Shown: in pieces, positions 9,961 to 21,965 of the stretch
Layout: the number at the start of each line of letters is the position of its first letter
How positions within the stretch are numbered: the stretch's first letter is position 1
Source: Nyssa sinensis
Taxonomy: Eukaryota > Streptophyta > Magnoliopsida > Cornales > Nyssaceae
NCBI GenBank assembly: GCA_008638375.1
Contig: CM018043.1
Coordinates: forward strand, 38,391,396 to 38,455,395
Direction: 5' to 3'
DNA length: 64,000 nucleotides
Made by a program: the position numbers and the translations under genes
Notes under the pieces: generated by a model
The model's database searches: none
Seen by the model: only the letters and a program-made list of their open reading frames with translations
What the model was told of the DNA's origin: nothing

Positions 9961-11502
9961 TATAATACCCTGACCCAAATCGTAACCGAGCGAGTCATGT
10001 AAACCGAACCGATAGAGCTTTATGTCATGGTATCGAAAGGAACAGACGATTGTGAAATTTAAATGGTTTCGAATAGACGGAAAATGACGGGCTATATCGA
10101 GCAAGCCATTAACGAATATGGAAATAAAAATAAAATAAAATAAGAATTAGAAATAAAATAAATAAATAAATAAAGAAATAAAAATTATGTTATGACATGT
10201 GGTGTTAGATATATATATATCCACCCATATACATATAAACATAAAGGGGGGGTTACATATAAATGATGGAGAGTTATGAGTAAGAAAATGAAAGGGTGCT
10301 GAAAAGGGGAGGTTACTGGTTGAGAGAGAAATGGAATGGAGAGAATAAAAAGGAAATGAGAGGAAGAGAACAGAGAGAAACTCCAGAACGTCGGTTCTCT
10401 CCAAACCCACGGCTGTTGCGACGACCACCGCTACTCTCGGAAGCTCGGCTCCGGCTCGACCGCCTTGTTTAGGGGAGGATGGGATGATCGTCATGGCATG
10501 GCACCGGAAGCCATTGATCGGAGAGTGACTAAAGAAAGAAAAGTCGCGATGATGGCACGATTGCCGCATCGATTAACTCGGTATTCTCACGGATTCATCA
10601 CCGATCCGTTTGCAAAAAAAAATCAGAATTTGCCACCACAGTGGATTGTGAATCAACAACGCTGATTCAAGAGCCAAACTCCAATCCCTTCCACTCATTG
10701 TCATCACCCAGGACAGGGGATCACTCGGAACAGGGTAAACCACTGAATCTTTCGTCTTGGATTTTTAAAGCATGAATTCCTACTTTGATATAGAATCTTG
10801 TGGAGGATGGGAACTTAATTGATGCATGGAACTGGGTTGGTGTTGGAATTGAATCAAGGAAAACAAAAAAAAAAAAAAACGAACAGAACTGAACGTGGGG
10901 AAACGGTGAATAAAATAGAGGAGAAAAACTGATCGGGTGGGGTGATTTTGTTGCGATTAATTGGGCTAGATCATGGGTAATTGATTCTCTTGGGTGTAGG
11001 GAAATTTTAGAATCAAATCAGGATTGAAACCGTAGGAGAAAATGGGAGAAAAAGGAAGGAAAAGGGGGCTGCCGGAAAAACCGCATAGCCCCTGGTACGC
11101 TACTGTTCCGGTTATTTTGGGAGTGCTCCGGCACTCCGATTTGAAATCCGACGGTAGATTTGAGTTGCCCATGAATGGTAGGTGTGAACCAAGCTGAAAA
11201 ACGGAAGAAAATCCGTCGTCGACGAGTCGCCGTTGACGGAGAAGACAACCAACACGCTGAAGTGTTGCTGTGCGGCTGCTGGGTTTTTTGCAATTTTATT
11301 TTGGCCAAACTGGGTCAGGTCTGACCTGACTCACCTATTCAGATGACTGCCCAACACTTGTACTTCATGGGTAAATTTTTAAATTTGAGTTTAGATAGTG
11401 TTTGGTTAGAAAGGAGAGCTATCCAATGGTTGGGTTAAACTTGAACAGGAAATAAAAAAAAAAAAAAAAACAATAACGAGAAGGGAAAATTGGTATGGGC
11501 AG

Positions 11503-11570
11503 TGAATTGAACCTGTGACCAAAGGAGAAAGGGTGAGAAGCTTAGTCACTGTGCCACCAAGGCACATGTG
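11503..11570 (-). repeat. tRNA-like (A box/B box) module in LTR J
   Basis: On the minus strand TGGCACAGTGACTA (A-box-like, 11543-11556) is followed about 30 nt later by GGTTCAATTC (B-box-like, 11504-11513). No cloverleaf or anticodon arm can be folded, so this is a tRNA-derived or SINE-like remnant, antisense to the LTR, and not a tRNA gene. Confidence 0.5.
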
Positions 11571-12113
11571 GTCTGTTTGGGCTCAAATACTATATGTATT
11601 AGCTAGATTAATTAATTTAAATAAGTGATTTAAATTAATAAATTTTAAATTTAATTTCGACGCCTAAATTAGTAGAACGAATAATGAAAACTTACTATTT
11701 TTGACCCTCTGAATTTAATAGTGAGGTCCGTTTTACGAGACAGAGTCCCGAAAAAATAAAATAACCTTAGAATGCCAAAATGACCAAAATGCCCCTACGT
11801 CAAAGGTGAGTCAAACAGACTCCGATTTAGTTAAGTAAATAGTGAATTTTTATTAATTCAAACCTACTGGACTCAACGGTGAAGTCCAAATTATAAAAAC
11901 AGAACCCAAAAAGTAAAGAGACGTAAATGACCATTTTGCCCTTAGATAAATTAAGTTTAAAATGGAAATCGTAAAGTATAAATTAGTAAGGGAGGTATTT
12001 AGAGTAACGAGGCATAAATTTGGTAAATGATATGAAAGCTAAAATGTGTTTATTGATTTAGAGGCAAGTCAAACGGAAAGGAGAAAGTCACGGGATATTA
12101 AGACATTGATAAG

Positions 12114-12941
12114 GTAAGTGGATTCTTATCTTTGATACGTGGTTTCCAAGCCACGTTCTTTCCATTGCTGCCAATCTTGTGCTCATATATGTATTCACTG
12201 TCATTGTTTCCCACCATGGATATTGCTCTACCTGGTGGATGCCTATTGGTTGATGTTGCATGACTGATTCATTTCATTGATATCTATTTACTGTATGTTA
12301 CGTTATGATGCTCTATGTTTTGTACATTCATATGGAATACTATAGAATCCTAATTTATGTTAAGTGCTGGGTTTTGTGCTCAACCACATTACCTATCTGA
12401 TGCTATCTGATTGACTAGGACCTACGGGTCAATTTATGGGACCTACGGGTCAAAAAGACATATGGCAATTATGGCGTTTTTACGCAGTAAGGTTAATGGG
12501 TATTTTATATGCATTTATGTTAATGGGGGGTATGCCGGGCCCCAAAAAACCGAGGGTCTGCCAAACCCTGAACAGAGTAAAGGCATCATCCATGTTAATT
12601 GATATAGTTCTATGTTGATTGGTTTTGATTTATTGGACTTGATTGTGACCGTTTCATTGTGGCAGTATTTATGTTGATCGTGCTCAGTGAGCCTATTCTA
12701 TATTCATGCTACATTGTTACTCTTGACGGTTGTTGTACGTTGTTATTCATTGATTACTCTTGACCGTTATTGTACCTTGTCATTTATTGGCCATTGAGGC
12801 ATTTTATAGTTGACTGCAATCATTGTCATGACTGGCTATCATGTTACCTTAACTTGTATTCATTTATGTCATCCCCACCCGTATTGGGGATAGGCTTCTA
12901 CTTACTGAGTTTGTAGCTCACCCCTTACTAAATTTTTTCAG
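12114..12941 (+). other. Putative LTR intron in J (828 bp)
   Basis: Donor AAG/GTAAGTGG; acceptor AATTTTTTCAG/GTGAG, just downstream of TGAGTTTGTAGCTCA. The layout is the same as in B, D and F. Splicing is inferred. Confidence 0.45.
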
Positions 12942-13238
12942 GTGAGAATGTTACAGAACCACAGTAGGAGATCAGGAGATTAAGGAGACAGTTGAGAAGC
13001 ATAATAGTAATGAATGAAGTCTCTCCTATGTACTCACCACCTAAGAGTGGTTCATGATTAGTTTATTGTTAGTTTAAGTTTAGTCTTTGAACAATAATTG
13101 TAATAAAGCTTCCGCACTTTAATGTCATGTTTATATTATTTACTGATGTCATTGGTAAAAGAATGGAAAAAGTAGGGACGGCCATTGGGCCGGCCCCGCG
13201 ACACGAGATCCGCATAGGGTGGGTTTCGGGTCGTGACA

Positions 13239-13720
13239 TAGCATCCGGTCGAGATTTCTCCGATTGGAGGTGGACCCTCTTTGATTCAACCGAGGCTTGG
13301 AGCATTGGTGATGAAGACGAAGGTGGGATGCCTCCTTCCCTTTGTGTCTTGGCAAAGACCCTTGCTCAAATCGGCTGGGGTGTCATGCCACATTTGAGGG
13401 AAACGAAAGTGGAGAATGAAGGTCTCTTGAGACCCAGAGCTCTCATCATCCGTTGGTATTGAGATCAGTGACAGTGATGATGAAATGGCCTGGGCGCTTC
13501 TTGTCGCAGATTGGGGTTCAGGGTTCCTTCCTTTCAAATGTAGCCGGCGACGGCGGTAATGGAAGTTTGGAACTTGGGTCCCTTTCTTATTTAAGGAAGA
13601 AAGCCATGATGTTGAAAAAACGTAGTGATGTCTTTGTTGTAGCTTGTTTTATTTCCAGTCTTCTTGTACTGATGTAAATTTTCTGAATCATCAATAAAAT
13701 TGAGTTCCTTCTTCTCAAAT
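13239..13720 (+). pseudogene. Second antisense gene, 3' part, with poly(A) signal
   Basis: This is coding-like plus-strand sequence after LTR J. One frame reads GRDFSDWRWTLFDSTEAW and then DEDEGGMPPSLCVLAKTLAQ; a second reads EISDSDDEMAWALLVADWGS and then GFLPFKCSRRRR-stop, so a frameshift near 13440 is likely. The 3' region ends with AATAAA at 13693-13698, a plausible plant poly(A) signal. With the TATA-like box at 9730 this outlines a short transcription unit of about 0.7 kb once LTR J is removed. The product is not recognised. Confidence 0.35.
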
Positions 13721-14012
13721 CTGATGTTATTTGTATTTAAACGTGCTCTTTTGGAGTTAAAACACCTTCCCGTGCACTTTTGATGACTAACTTTTCTATA
13801 TGTTCTAAGAGTAGATCAAAGAAACTTATATAAAACTTGAAGCCTTAAGCCAAAGTACTTTAAGCCTGCTCGGTACTGTAGTATTTGTCGCTTGTTGGTA
13901 CATAAGACAAATAATCTAAGTATCAACTCTGAGATATTCCGATCTAGGAAACTTGTGTGAATAGTAGTCGGATTTTAGTTGAAGATGTTTGAAACTTCAG
14001 TCTTTGGATGGA
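13721..14012. other. Non-coding Tat 3'-region spacer
   Basis: AT-rich sequence between the second antisense gene and solo LTR I. No gene, LTR end or repeat was recognised. It continues past LTR I as the tandem array at 17097. Confidence 0.5.
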
Positions 14013-14017
14013 CTGGA

Positions 14018-16614
14018 TGTCACACACCGAATTTCTGCAAACTCGAGGCGCGACTGACGAGACAGAAAATAAAATAAATTAAAGAACAAATGTAAATAAA
14101 TTCACTAAACATGCATCCATTCCCATCAATACATAAAATAACATAAAGTACATCCCATGAATACATCGTTTGCATGGTCATTCAAGCTTAAGCCCTTACA
14201 TCGCAAAATATGCCCCAAGGGCCAAACATCTCCAAGCACTCTCCTCTATAAAGCATTATTGAAACTCATGTAGTTGGGGCGTCCTCATCTATAATGTTGG
14301 TCCCATGAATGGGTCAGCTCAACTGCTGGTATAATGTAGTGCTAATGCAAGAAATAAAGCTAAGGCGTGGCATGTGCAAAGTGTACATTTATATCTAAAT
14401 GTCATCCAAATCATCACTGTAATATATGAATGGTATGCATGACGCACCTATGCACAACTCTATGCCACACCCATGTCTCATTTACGGGTACTCCCCAATG
14501 GCATCGAAGTACCAATGCAATGGCCAATTTTGGGTTTTTCACCACAGGATCTACAACCTCATAATGTAAAGCACCACGTGCTCAACTCATGCCATGTTCT
14601 CAAGGATTCACCATATGCCAATATGCTAATGTAATCTCAAAGAAACATGGTTTCAATAATATAGCATGCTCGGACAATAACATATAAATCATCAGCCTAG
14701 TTCCATATGTATGCATGTCTCATGTATTCATATATCATAGTTCATGTGTCTTCACATTACTAAACTCTAAAAGAACGCAAGTAACACATAAGCATGTGAA
14801 CAACCAACTCCAAGTTATCAAGTAAATACATTCCAATTAAACACATAAGTCATTCCAATTATTCACAGAATATTCCTAACTTAACTTCATTTCTAATATT
14901 AGTAAAACACCATACCTGTCGGGTTGGTCTCAACCCTAGTAAACCGTGCTCGCAAGGTGGTGGCTAGCAATGGAAATGTAGAAGTCAGACGACCTTCTCC
15001 TTGCCTTTCAGTGTCCCTAAAACCACAAAATGTCATTCAGTCGGTTTGCCGCTTGAATAATGCTATTAATCAAATTTTATGTCTTTATTTTATTAGTTTC
15101 TATTTTGCTAGAATAAATTCTATCATTGGGTCCGGAACGTCGAGGAAAATAGGTCTAGGCCTTCGTAGAATTTAATTTGGACGTTCGGGTCAAAAAGGGC
15201 AAAATGGTCATTTTGCACTTTCACAGGTTTCCCAATTCCCGAGGCCTCCCCTCGTAAATTGGACTCCACGGTTGAGTCCAAAATATTCGAGATAATAATA
15301 TTTCATTACTTGTTTACTTAATTTGGGGTTCGTTTGACCGCGTTTGACTCAAGGGCATTTTGATAATTTTTAAGGGTTCTACGGGTCTTTAAATTTTTGG
15401 GATCCCGTCTCATAAAGTGGACCCCACCATTGGTCTCAAAATGCCCGAGATAGTCAAAAGACACTAATGACTTGTCTCGTTCGGACTTCGGACTAATTTG
15501 GGATATTTAAATAATTAAATTAATTTAATATTTTATTCAGGAGGGGTCAGACCATAATTAACTAAAAGTCTTGGGGTCAAAGTTGATTTTCTGAAAGTCT
15601 GGGGTTCAAAATTAAATTTCAAAAAGTACAGGGGGCCAAACTTTAATTTCAAATCTTTCCTATTCTTAATTCGGATAGCCAAACAATGGCTAATCCAAAA
15701 CAGGGATAGGATATCCCTGTTTTCAATTTAAATCCCAATTTCAATCTCACAACCCCGTAGCCAAACAACACCTCTCCCCAATCCAGCCCATCTCATGCGG
15801 CCCAATTTGAAGGCCCAATACCCTTTTAATTTAAGTTAGGCCCAAGGACCTCTCAAGCCCAACAAGCCCAAATCTTTTAAATTAATTAAGCCCAATAGTT
15901 TCCAACCCAAAATAGGAACGGCCCAACACCTCCATCGTCTTCCCCAGCGACTTCCAATCACCATCTCCGGTGGCCCCCCCCAGTTTCGGTCACCAGAAAA
16001 TAGGCAACCGTGTTTTTCATCGCCCTTTTCACGTAAAAAATCTTCCTATTTCGCCCCTTTTTTCATTTAGACCTTTCGGTGTCCATTTTAGAGCCATTTA
16101 TGGACCTCAAACAGCCCCCATGTACAAACCCAAGCCGGTTTTTCGGCCATGCATGCCAGATTCCGGCGAGCCTCATTTTCAGTGATTTCATCACTATTTT
16201 GATCCATTTCTCTTCTAAATTATTTTCTGCATCATGTAGGAACACACTCCTATTATTTACACTAAGTTTGGAGTATAAAATTAAAGGGATCCAAAGTATG
16301 CCATGAACCTGCAACTCAAGCTTTCCCTCTCATTTCTTACTCTTTTTCAGTGATTCTTCTTGCAAAATTTTCCTTATGGTTCACCCTACAGGACCCTATA
16401 ATTTATATCTACCCTTATGCTTCAAAACAAATTGCACATATATGGAATTTTTCTAGAGAGAGAAAGTGCATGGTTTGGGTTTTACCTTGGTGATGGTATC
16501 TCTCCTTCTTTGTTGGGTTCACCTCCAGGTTCTTCTCCAATGCCCCAACCTTTCTCCACTGATTTCCTGACCAAACACACACCCACATGTGCATGTATGT
16601 ATATATCACATCTT

Positions 16615-16661
<47 letters not shown>

Positions 16662-17091
16662 CCTCTCTCTCTTTCTAAAGTCTGCACATCCATACCCTGA
16701 CATCCCCTCACACACTCCATCAAACTCACCCACCCACCTTACACACCTAACAATTCACATCATGCCCCTTAGAGTGTAACACACTCAACTAGTACATACA
16801 CACACATCACACACCCACATATACGGCCAGCCACACAATCTAATATGTGTATATATATATATATATATACATAGCCTTATATATATATATATATTCTACA
16901 TAATTATATAATTGTTTTTAAATATGTACATTCATATGTATATCTTCACATTTAACAATTCATACACATACACACCTTTAACTTAAATGCATCTCCATAA
17001 TAATAATAGTGATAATAATAATAATAACAATTATAATAATAATAATAACTTGAAAATTTTATTTAAAAAAAAAAATTTTCAGGTTATTACA
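14018..17091 (-). mobile_element. Solo LTR I with 5-bp target duplication CTGGA
   Basis: On the plus strand it runs from TGTCACACACCG to GGTTATTACA (3074 bp). It is flanked by CTGGA at 14013-14017 and 17092-17096, a perfect 5-bp duplication. The LTR sense is minus. It carries three copies of the reiterated module (about 15125, 15260, 15420), a (CT)n tract (16619-16657), (TA)n and (AAT)n tracts, and no internal gag-pol. A single set of LTR features argues for a solo LTR made by LTR-LTR recombination. It inserted in the Tat 3' region just beside its tandem array. Confidence 0.88.
16619..16657. repeat. (CT)n microsatellite in LTR I
   Basis: About 20 uninterrupted CT units followed by an imperfect extension. 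Ser/Leu and Arg/Glu ORFs over it are low-complexity artefacts. Confidence 0.95.
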
Positions 17092-17096
17092 CTGGA

Positions 17097-17945
17097 TCAT
17101 AGAATCTGTATATTGAAGATGGACCAGGTTCGGAAGGCTTGTGCATTATAGATGGACCAGGCTCTGGAGGCCTGTGCATTAAAAGATGGACCAAGCACTA
17201 AGGCTTGTGCATTAGAGATGGACTAGGCTCTAGAGGCCTGTGCATTAGAGATGGACCAAGCACTAAGGCTTGTGCATTAGAAATGGACCAGGCTCTAGAG
17301 GCTTGTGCATTAGAGATGGACCAAGCACTAAGGCTTGTGCATTAGAGATGGACCAGGCTCTGGAGGCCTATGCATTAGAGATGGACCAGGCTCTGGAGGC
17401 CTGTGCATTAGATATGGACCAGGCTCTGGAGGCCTGTGCATTAAAAGATGGACCAACTACTAAGGCTTATGCATTGTAGGTGGACCAGGCTCTAGAGGCC
17501 TGTGCATTAGAAGATGGACCAAGCACTAAGGCTTGTGCATTGTAGGTGGACCAGGCTCTGGAGGCCTGTGCATTAGAAGATGGACCAAGCACGAAGGCTT
17601 GTGCATTGTAGATGGACTAGGCTCTAGAGGCCTGTGCATTAAAAGATGGACCAAGCACTAAGGCTTGTGCATTGTAGGTGGACCAGGCTTTGGAGGCCTG
17701 TGCATTAGAAGGTGGACCAGGCTTTGGAGGCCTGTGCATTGTAAATGGACCAGGCTCTAGAGGCTTGTGCATTAGAGATGGACTAGGCTCTAGAGGCCTG
17801 TGCATTAGAGATGGACCAAGCACTAAGGCATGTGCATTTAGAGATGGACCAGGCTCTGGTGGCCTGTGCATTAAAAGATGGACCAAGCACTAAGGCTTGT
17901 GCATTAGAGACGGACCAGGCTCTGGAGGCCTGTGCATTAGAGATG
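17097..17945. repeat. ~32-bp tandem array in the Tat 3' region (about 25 units)
   Basis: Two alternating subtypes are present: GATGGACCAGGCTCTGGAGG/CCTGTGCATTA and GATGGACCAAGCACTAAGGC/TTGTGCATTA. Units of 33 bp keep a frame, giving repeats of LEMDQALEACA, but other units (31-32 bp) break it, so it is not a real CDS. The array lies between the end of the Tat integrase frame (17983) and the antisense genes. Tat-lineage elements are known for variable tandem repeats in this place. Confidence 0.95.
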
Positions 17946-17985
17946 AACATTTTATGGAGGTATTAAAAAGAAACAAACATCTTTA

Positions 17986-19338
17986 TTGATAATACTTCCA
18001 TAAATGTTCTACATTCCAAGGCCTAGGAATAGGCTTCCCCGTCATGTCCTCTAGTCAGTACGTGGTAGGCCTAACAACCTTTGTCACTCTATAAGGGCCT
18101 TCCCAGTTGGGTGACAACTTTCCCATGGTGGGATCCTTGGTGTTCGGAAAGGCTCTCCTTAAGACAAAGTTTCCAACTTGAAAGCTGACCGTCTTGAGCC
18201 CCACCTTGGATTTATTGACCATTCTCTACTGATAGGCTTCCATCCCGATGCTGGCTTGATCCCTTTTTTCTTCAAGTAAATCTAAATTTTCTGTCAGCTG
18301 CTGATCATTGGATTCTTGTTCAAAGGCTTCAGTTCTTAAGGTTGGCATACCGATCTCAACCGGGATTACTGCTTCTGTACCATAGGCTAGTGAGAAGGGA
18401 GTTTCAGAGGTAAGAGTTCTTCTGGTTGTTCTGTAGGCCCAAATAACTCCAGGGAGTTCCTCCGCCCACTTTCCTTTGGCCTGCTCCAACCTTTTCTTTA
18501 ATCCATCAAGGATCGTTCAGTTGGTGACCTCTACTTGCCCATTTGCTTGTGGATGGCCTGGAGAGGCAAAGTGTTGCCTAATGTTGAGATTTTCACAGAA
18601 TTTCTTGAAGCCTTTACTAGTGAACTGCGTCCCATTGTCAGAGATGATCACACGTGGTATACCGAACCTGCATACAATGTTTTTCCAGGTGAAGTTTTCA
18701 ACTTCCTTCTTTGTGATATGTGTTAGAGGTTTAGCTTCGGCCCATTTAGAGAAGTAGTCAATGGCTACCAAGAGATACTTCCTATTTGGTGGGGCCTTGG
18801 GTAATGAACCCACGATGTCCATCCCCCACTGAACAAAGGGCCAAGGACTAGTAATCGGGATGAGCTCGTGATGAGGCTGGTGTTGATATGGGGCAAATCT
18901 TTGGCATTTGTCACACTTCTGGACATACTCCTTAGACTGCCTTAGCATGCTAGGCCAGTAATAGCCCTGAGTTAGAGCTCAGTGAGCTATCGTTCTGCCC
19001 CCATTATGATTCCCGCAAATACCCTCGTGTATTTCAGCCAAGACATATTGCGATTCTTCTGGAGCTAAGCATTTTAACAGAGGTTGAGAATAAGACCTTC
19101 TGTAAAGCTTGTTGTTCAAGATCAAGTACCGAGCCGCTCTGATTCGGATTCTCCTTGCTTTGTTTTTGTCTTTTGGAAGGAGCCCGGATTCTAGGTACTG
19201 GAGGATCGAGGTCATCCAGTTCTGGGGCTGTTCAGTAATTTGGGCAACTTGGGCTTCCTCTATACTGGGTCCTGGCTGGTAGGAAATTTGTACGGTGGAG
19301 TTTGCTTCAGACTTAAGGCGGGATGCCATGTTTGCCAA
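17986..19338 (-). pseudogene. INT: Tat integrase
   Basis: N-terminal zinc-binding part HEGICGNH with a TGA just after, then CDKCQRF (HHCC). The catalytic core has GMDIVGSLP (Asp about 18817-18819), ISDNGTQF (Asp about 18637-18639) and HPQANGQVEVTN (Glu about 18529-18531), giving the D-35-E spacing. The C-terminal part reads GKWAEELPGVIWAYRTTRRT, TPFSLAYGTEAVIPVEIGMP and ends near WNVEHLWKYYQ at the TAA. Stops at about 18977 (TGA), 18514 (TGA) and 18223-18225, plus one near 18060, break it. No chromodomain is seen, as expected for Tat. Confidence 0.92.
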
Positions 19339-19374
19339 AGCATCTGCTTTGCAGTTCTGGGTTCTTTCTATTTT

Positions 19375-20130
19375 CTAGATAGTGAACGTCTGGAAGGAGT
19401 GCTTTAAGTGGTTCACCAGTTTGGAGTACTGAAGCATCCTATCATCTTTAATGGAGAATTCTCCCAGGACTTGGCTTACCACCAGTTGGGAATCTGAGAA
19501 GAATTTAAGGTTCTGAACCTCGCATTCCAGAGCCAACTTCATGCCTAGGATTAGAGCTTCATATTCTGCTTCATTGTTGGAAGCTTTGAATCCCAGGCTG
19601 ACTGCTTTTTCTGACGAGAGCCCATCAGGGGACTGTAATACCAGGCCTACTCCTGAGCCCTGATCAGTTGATGATCCATCGATGGAGAGCAGCCAGGTTC
19701 TTGTAGTTTCGATGAGCTGTGCCTTGTCTTGAAGTGCCAGGGTAAACTCGACAACGAAATCAGCTAAGGCCTGCCCTTTGATGGACTTTCGTGGCACATA
19801 TGATATGTCAACTTCCCCTAGCTCCACAGACCACTTCATTAATCTTCCTGACACCTCAGGCTTCCTCAATATTGACTTCAGAGGATAGGCGGTTGGGATT
19901 TCAATTGGATGAGCTTAGAAATAAGGCCGGAGCTTACGAGCTGATATTACCAAAGTAAAGGCTAGCTTCTCGACCTCTGGGTATCTCCTTTCTTTATCGA
20001 GTAATGCCCTACTGACGTAGAATATGGGCCTCTGTACTCCCCTGTCCTGCTGAACTAATGCGGAGCTAACTGCGTTTTTAGAGACTATAAGGTACAGGAG
20101 TAGCTTTTCCCCCTGTACTAGTTTTGACAG
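19375..20130 (-). pseudogene. Tat RNase H plus second (archaeal-type) RNase H
   Basis: First a degenerate canonical domain: LLLYLIVSKNAVSSALVQQD, RPIFYVSRALLDKERRYPEV, EKLAFTLVISARKLRPYF (stop near 19915). After a linker (MKWSVELGEVDISYVPRKSI then KGQALADFVVEFTL) comes a second domain: LLSIDGSSTDQGSGVGLVLQ, KASNNEAEYEALILGMKLAL, LKFFSDSQLVVSQVLGEFSI. It shows the D, E, D residues of an archaeal-type RNase H. A dual RNase H is a defining trait of the Tat lineage. The first domain lacks clear catalytic residues here (LYLIVS in place of YxDAS). Confidence 0.85.
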
Positions 20131-20346
20131 AAGTTCTGGAGAGGCAAGATACTCCTTTAGTTCTTGAAAAGATTTCTCACATTCTTCCGTCCATTGTAAA
20201 GCTTTGTTGCCCTTTAAAGCTTTGAAGAAGGGTAGGCAGCGATCAGTGGACTTGGAGATAAATCTGCTTAGTGCCGCGATCCTGCCATTCAGCGTCTGAA
20301 TGTCTTTTCTGGTTCTTGGAGACTTCAGTCCAATCAGGGCTTGGAT

Positions 20347-21179
20347 CTAAGTGGGGTTCGCTTCGATACCCCTTTGAGAGATAATGTATCCTAAGAATTT
20401 TCCCTTCGTCACCCTGGAGGTACATTTCGAGGGATTGAGCTTCGTCTTGTGCTGCCTTAGGATATCGAAGGTCTGGGCTAAGTGCTGGAGGTGACTACCT
20501 TTCCGCATACTTTTGACCAGCATATCATCAATGTATACCTCCATGGTATTGCCGAGCAGCGGGCTGAACATCTTGTTAACCAACCGCTGGTATTGGCCCC
20601 AGCATTCTTCAAACCAAATGGCATTACTCTATAGCAGTAGAGACCTCGTTCGGTTATGAAGGCTGTCTTCTCCTGGTCTGGAGGGTACATCTGAATTTGG
20701 TTATACCCAGAATAGGCATCCATAAAACTCATGAGTTTGTGCCCTGCAGTAGCATCAACCAGTTGGTCTATCCTTGGCAGTGGAAAGATGTCTTTGGGGC
20801 ACGCCTTATTGAGGTCTGTATAATCAACGCAGACCCTCCACTTGCCATTTTTCTTCTTGACCAGGATGGTGTTGGCTAGCCACTCGGGGTAGAACACTTC
20901 ACGTATCATTTTGGCTTCAAGCAGCCTTTGGACTTCTTCGTTTATGATCTGATGCCGCTCGGGGGCTAGCGGCCTTCTTTTCTGTCTCACTGGTGGGTGA
21001 TCTGGATCCACCATTAGTTTGTGAGTTATCAGATTTGGATCTATACCCTCCATGTCTTTGGTCTCCCACGCAAACATAGAGAGGTTGTCTTTCAGAAACT
21101 TGATTATTTTCTCTTGCTCAGCGCGTGTCAGGTCTGGACCAATGTACAAATAGCGCCCTTCTGATTCTGAACTGACCAA
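20347..21179 (-). pseudogene. RT: Tat reverse transcriptase
   Basis: RT motifs in order: NTILVKKKNGKWRVCVDYTD, LNKACPKDIFPLPRIDQLVD, SFMDAYSGYNQIQM, FITERGLYCYRVMPFGLKNA, then after the frameshift EVYIDDMLVKS (YIDD codons 20524-20535) and KCTSRVTKGKFLGYIISQRG. The catalytic Asp residues are present. The break is one base near 20595, inside the region that normally reads NAGATYQR. A TGA/TAG near 20345 follows NPT. Confidence 0.92.
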
Positions 21180-21458
21180 TACTTTGATAGGTTCGCCAAT
21201 GGGTTTGGCCCTGTTGTCCTGTCCCCTTGGGCTTAGGGGTTCCTCAATTTTGGAAGGGCAACTTTCCTCCTCGGGAGTGTGGGAGAGAACTGGATCCGTA
21301 CAGTCCTGGGTGTACTGTAATTACTATTTGGCAGTCTTTTCCTTGAGTGCAATGGCATGGCACTCTCGAGAAGTTGGCTGGCACCCTCTGACAGAATAAA
21401 CATTCTTATTGTGAACATACTTCAGACATTGATGGAGGGTCGAGGTGACCGCCCCTAT

Positions 21459-21785
21459 CTAGTGCAACCATGGTCTCCCAATTATGACATTGTAGAGAGA
21501 TTTCATATTCAACACCATGTACTCTGAGATGGTGGTTTTCTGCCCTTCACCTTCCCCTATAGTAGCGGACAAATCGATCCTTCCTAATGGGGTATTGAGA
21601 TTGCCATTAAACACTGCCATTACGGCAGTGGTAGGCTTGATGTTGTCGTGGTCCATCCCTATCTGTTTGAGTGGCTCATGGAATAATATATTGACGGAGC
21701 TGCCGGTGTCAACTAGGACTCTTCTGATCTCGAAGTTGGCAATTTTGAGAGTGATGACGAGGGCATCACTGTGAGGACAGTGCAC
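21459..21785 (-). pseudogene. pro: Tat aspartic protease region
   Basis: The active-site motif VLVDTGSSVNILF (Asp codon at 21708-21710) and the later MKSLYNVIIGRPWLH are the hallmarks of a retropepsin in plant Ty3/gypsy elements. It lies in frame with gag upstream (stops at 21966 and near 21850 between) and with RT downstream. Its role is cleavage of the polyprotein. Confidence 0.88.
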
Positions 21786-21965
21786 TCTTACTAGGTTCTG
21801 TTCAGTGAATTGGATCTCCAGTGCTGGTTTGAGCCTCTTTTCAATGTTGGAGATCTACAATACATCTGGGGCAGTCCTGGCCTCTTGAGCATACCTCTTT
21901 CTTGCCCTGTTGGACATTCTTGTAATAGGGGAATCTGCATGGAGGACATAAATGACATGGTTGTT

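Larger units (their letters stand above)
9961..13238 (+). mobile_element. LTR J (B/D/F/J group), probably solo
   Basis: It starts TATAATACCCTGACCC (first G of TG decayed to A) and ends GGGTTTCGGGTCGTGACA. It contains the reiterated module twice (about 11701 and 11866), donor AAG/GTAAGTGG at 12114, TTGTGCTCAACCACA (12374-12388), GGTATGCCGGGCCCC (12529-12543), the hairpin TGAG...CTCA with acceptor TTTTTTCAG/GTGAG at 12941, and AATAAA at about 13101. An antisense tRNA-like block lies at 11503-11570. No gag or pol is present. The flanking 5-mers (CTATC and TAGCA) do not match, so target duplication is not shown; the termini rest on family resemblance. Confidence 0.7.

Noticed and set aside
10147..10569. 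140-codon minus-strand ORF in LTR J
   Set aside because: It covers TA/GA-rich leader sequence of the LTR, is antisense to it and has no domain-like pattern.
9956..13243. Target-site duplication for LTR J
   Set aside because: The flanking 5-mers CTATC and TAGCA do not match and no one- or two-base shift of the ends makes them match.
16415..16779. Ser/Leu-rich and Arg/Glu-rich ORFs over the (CT)n tract
   Set aside because: Low-complexity microsatellite translation with both strands open; no homology-like features.
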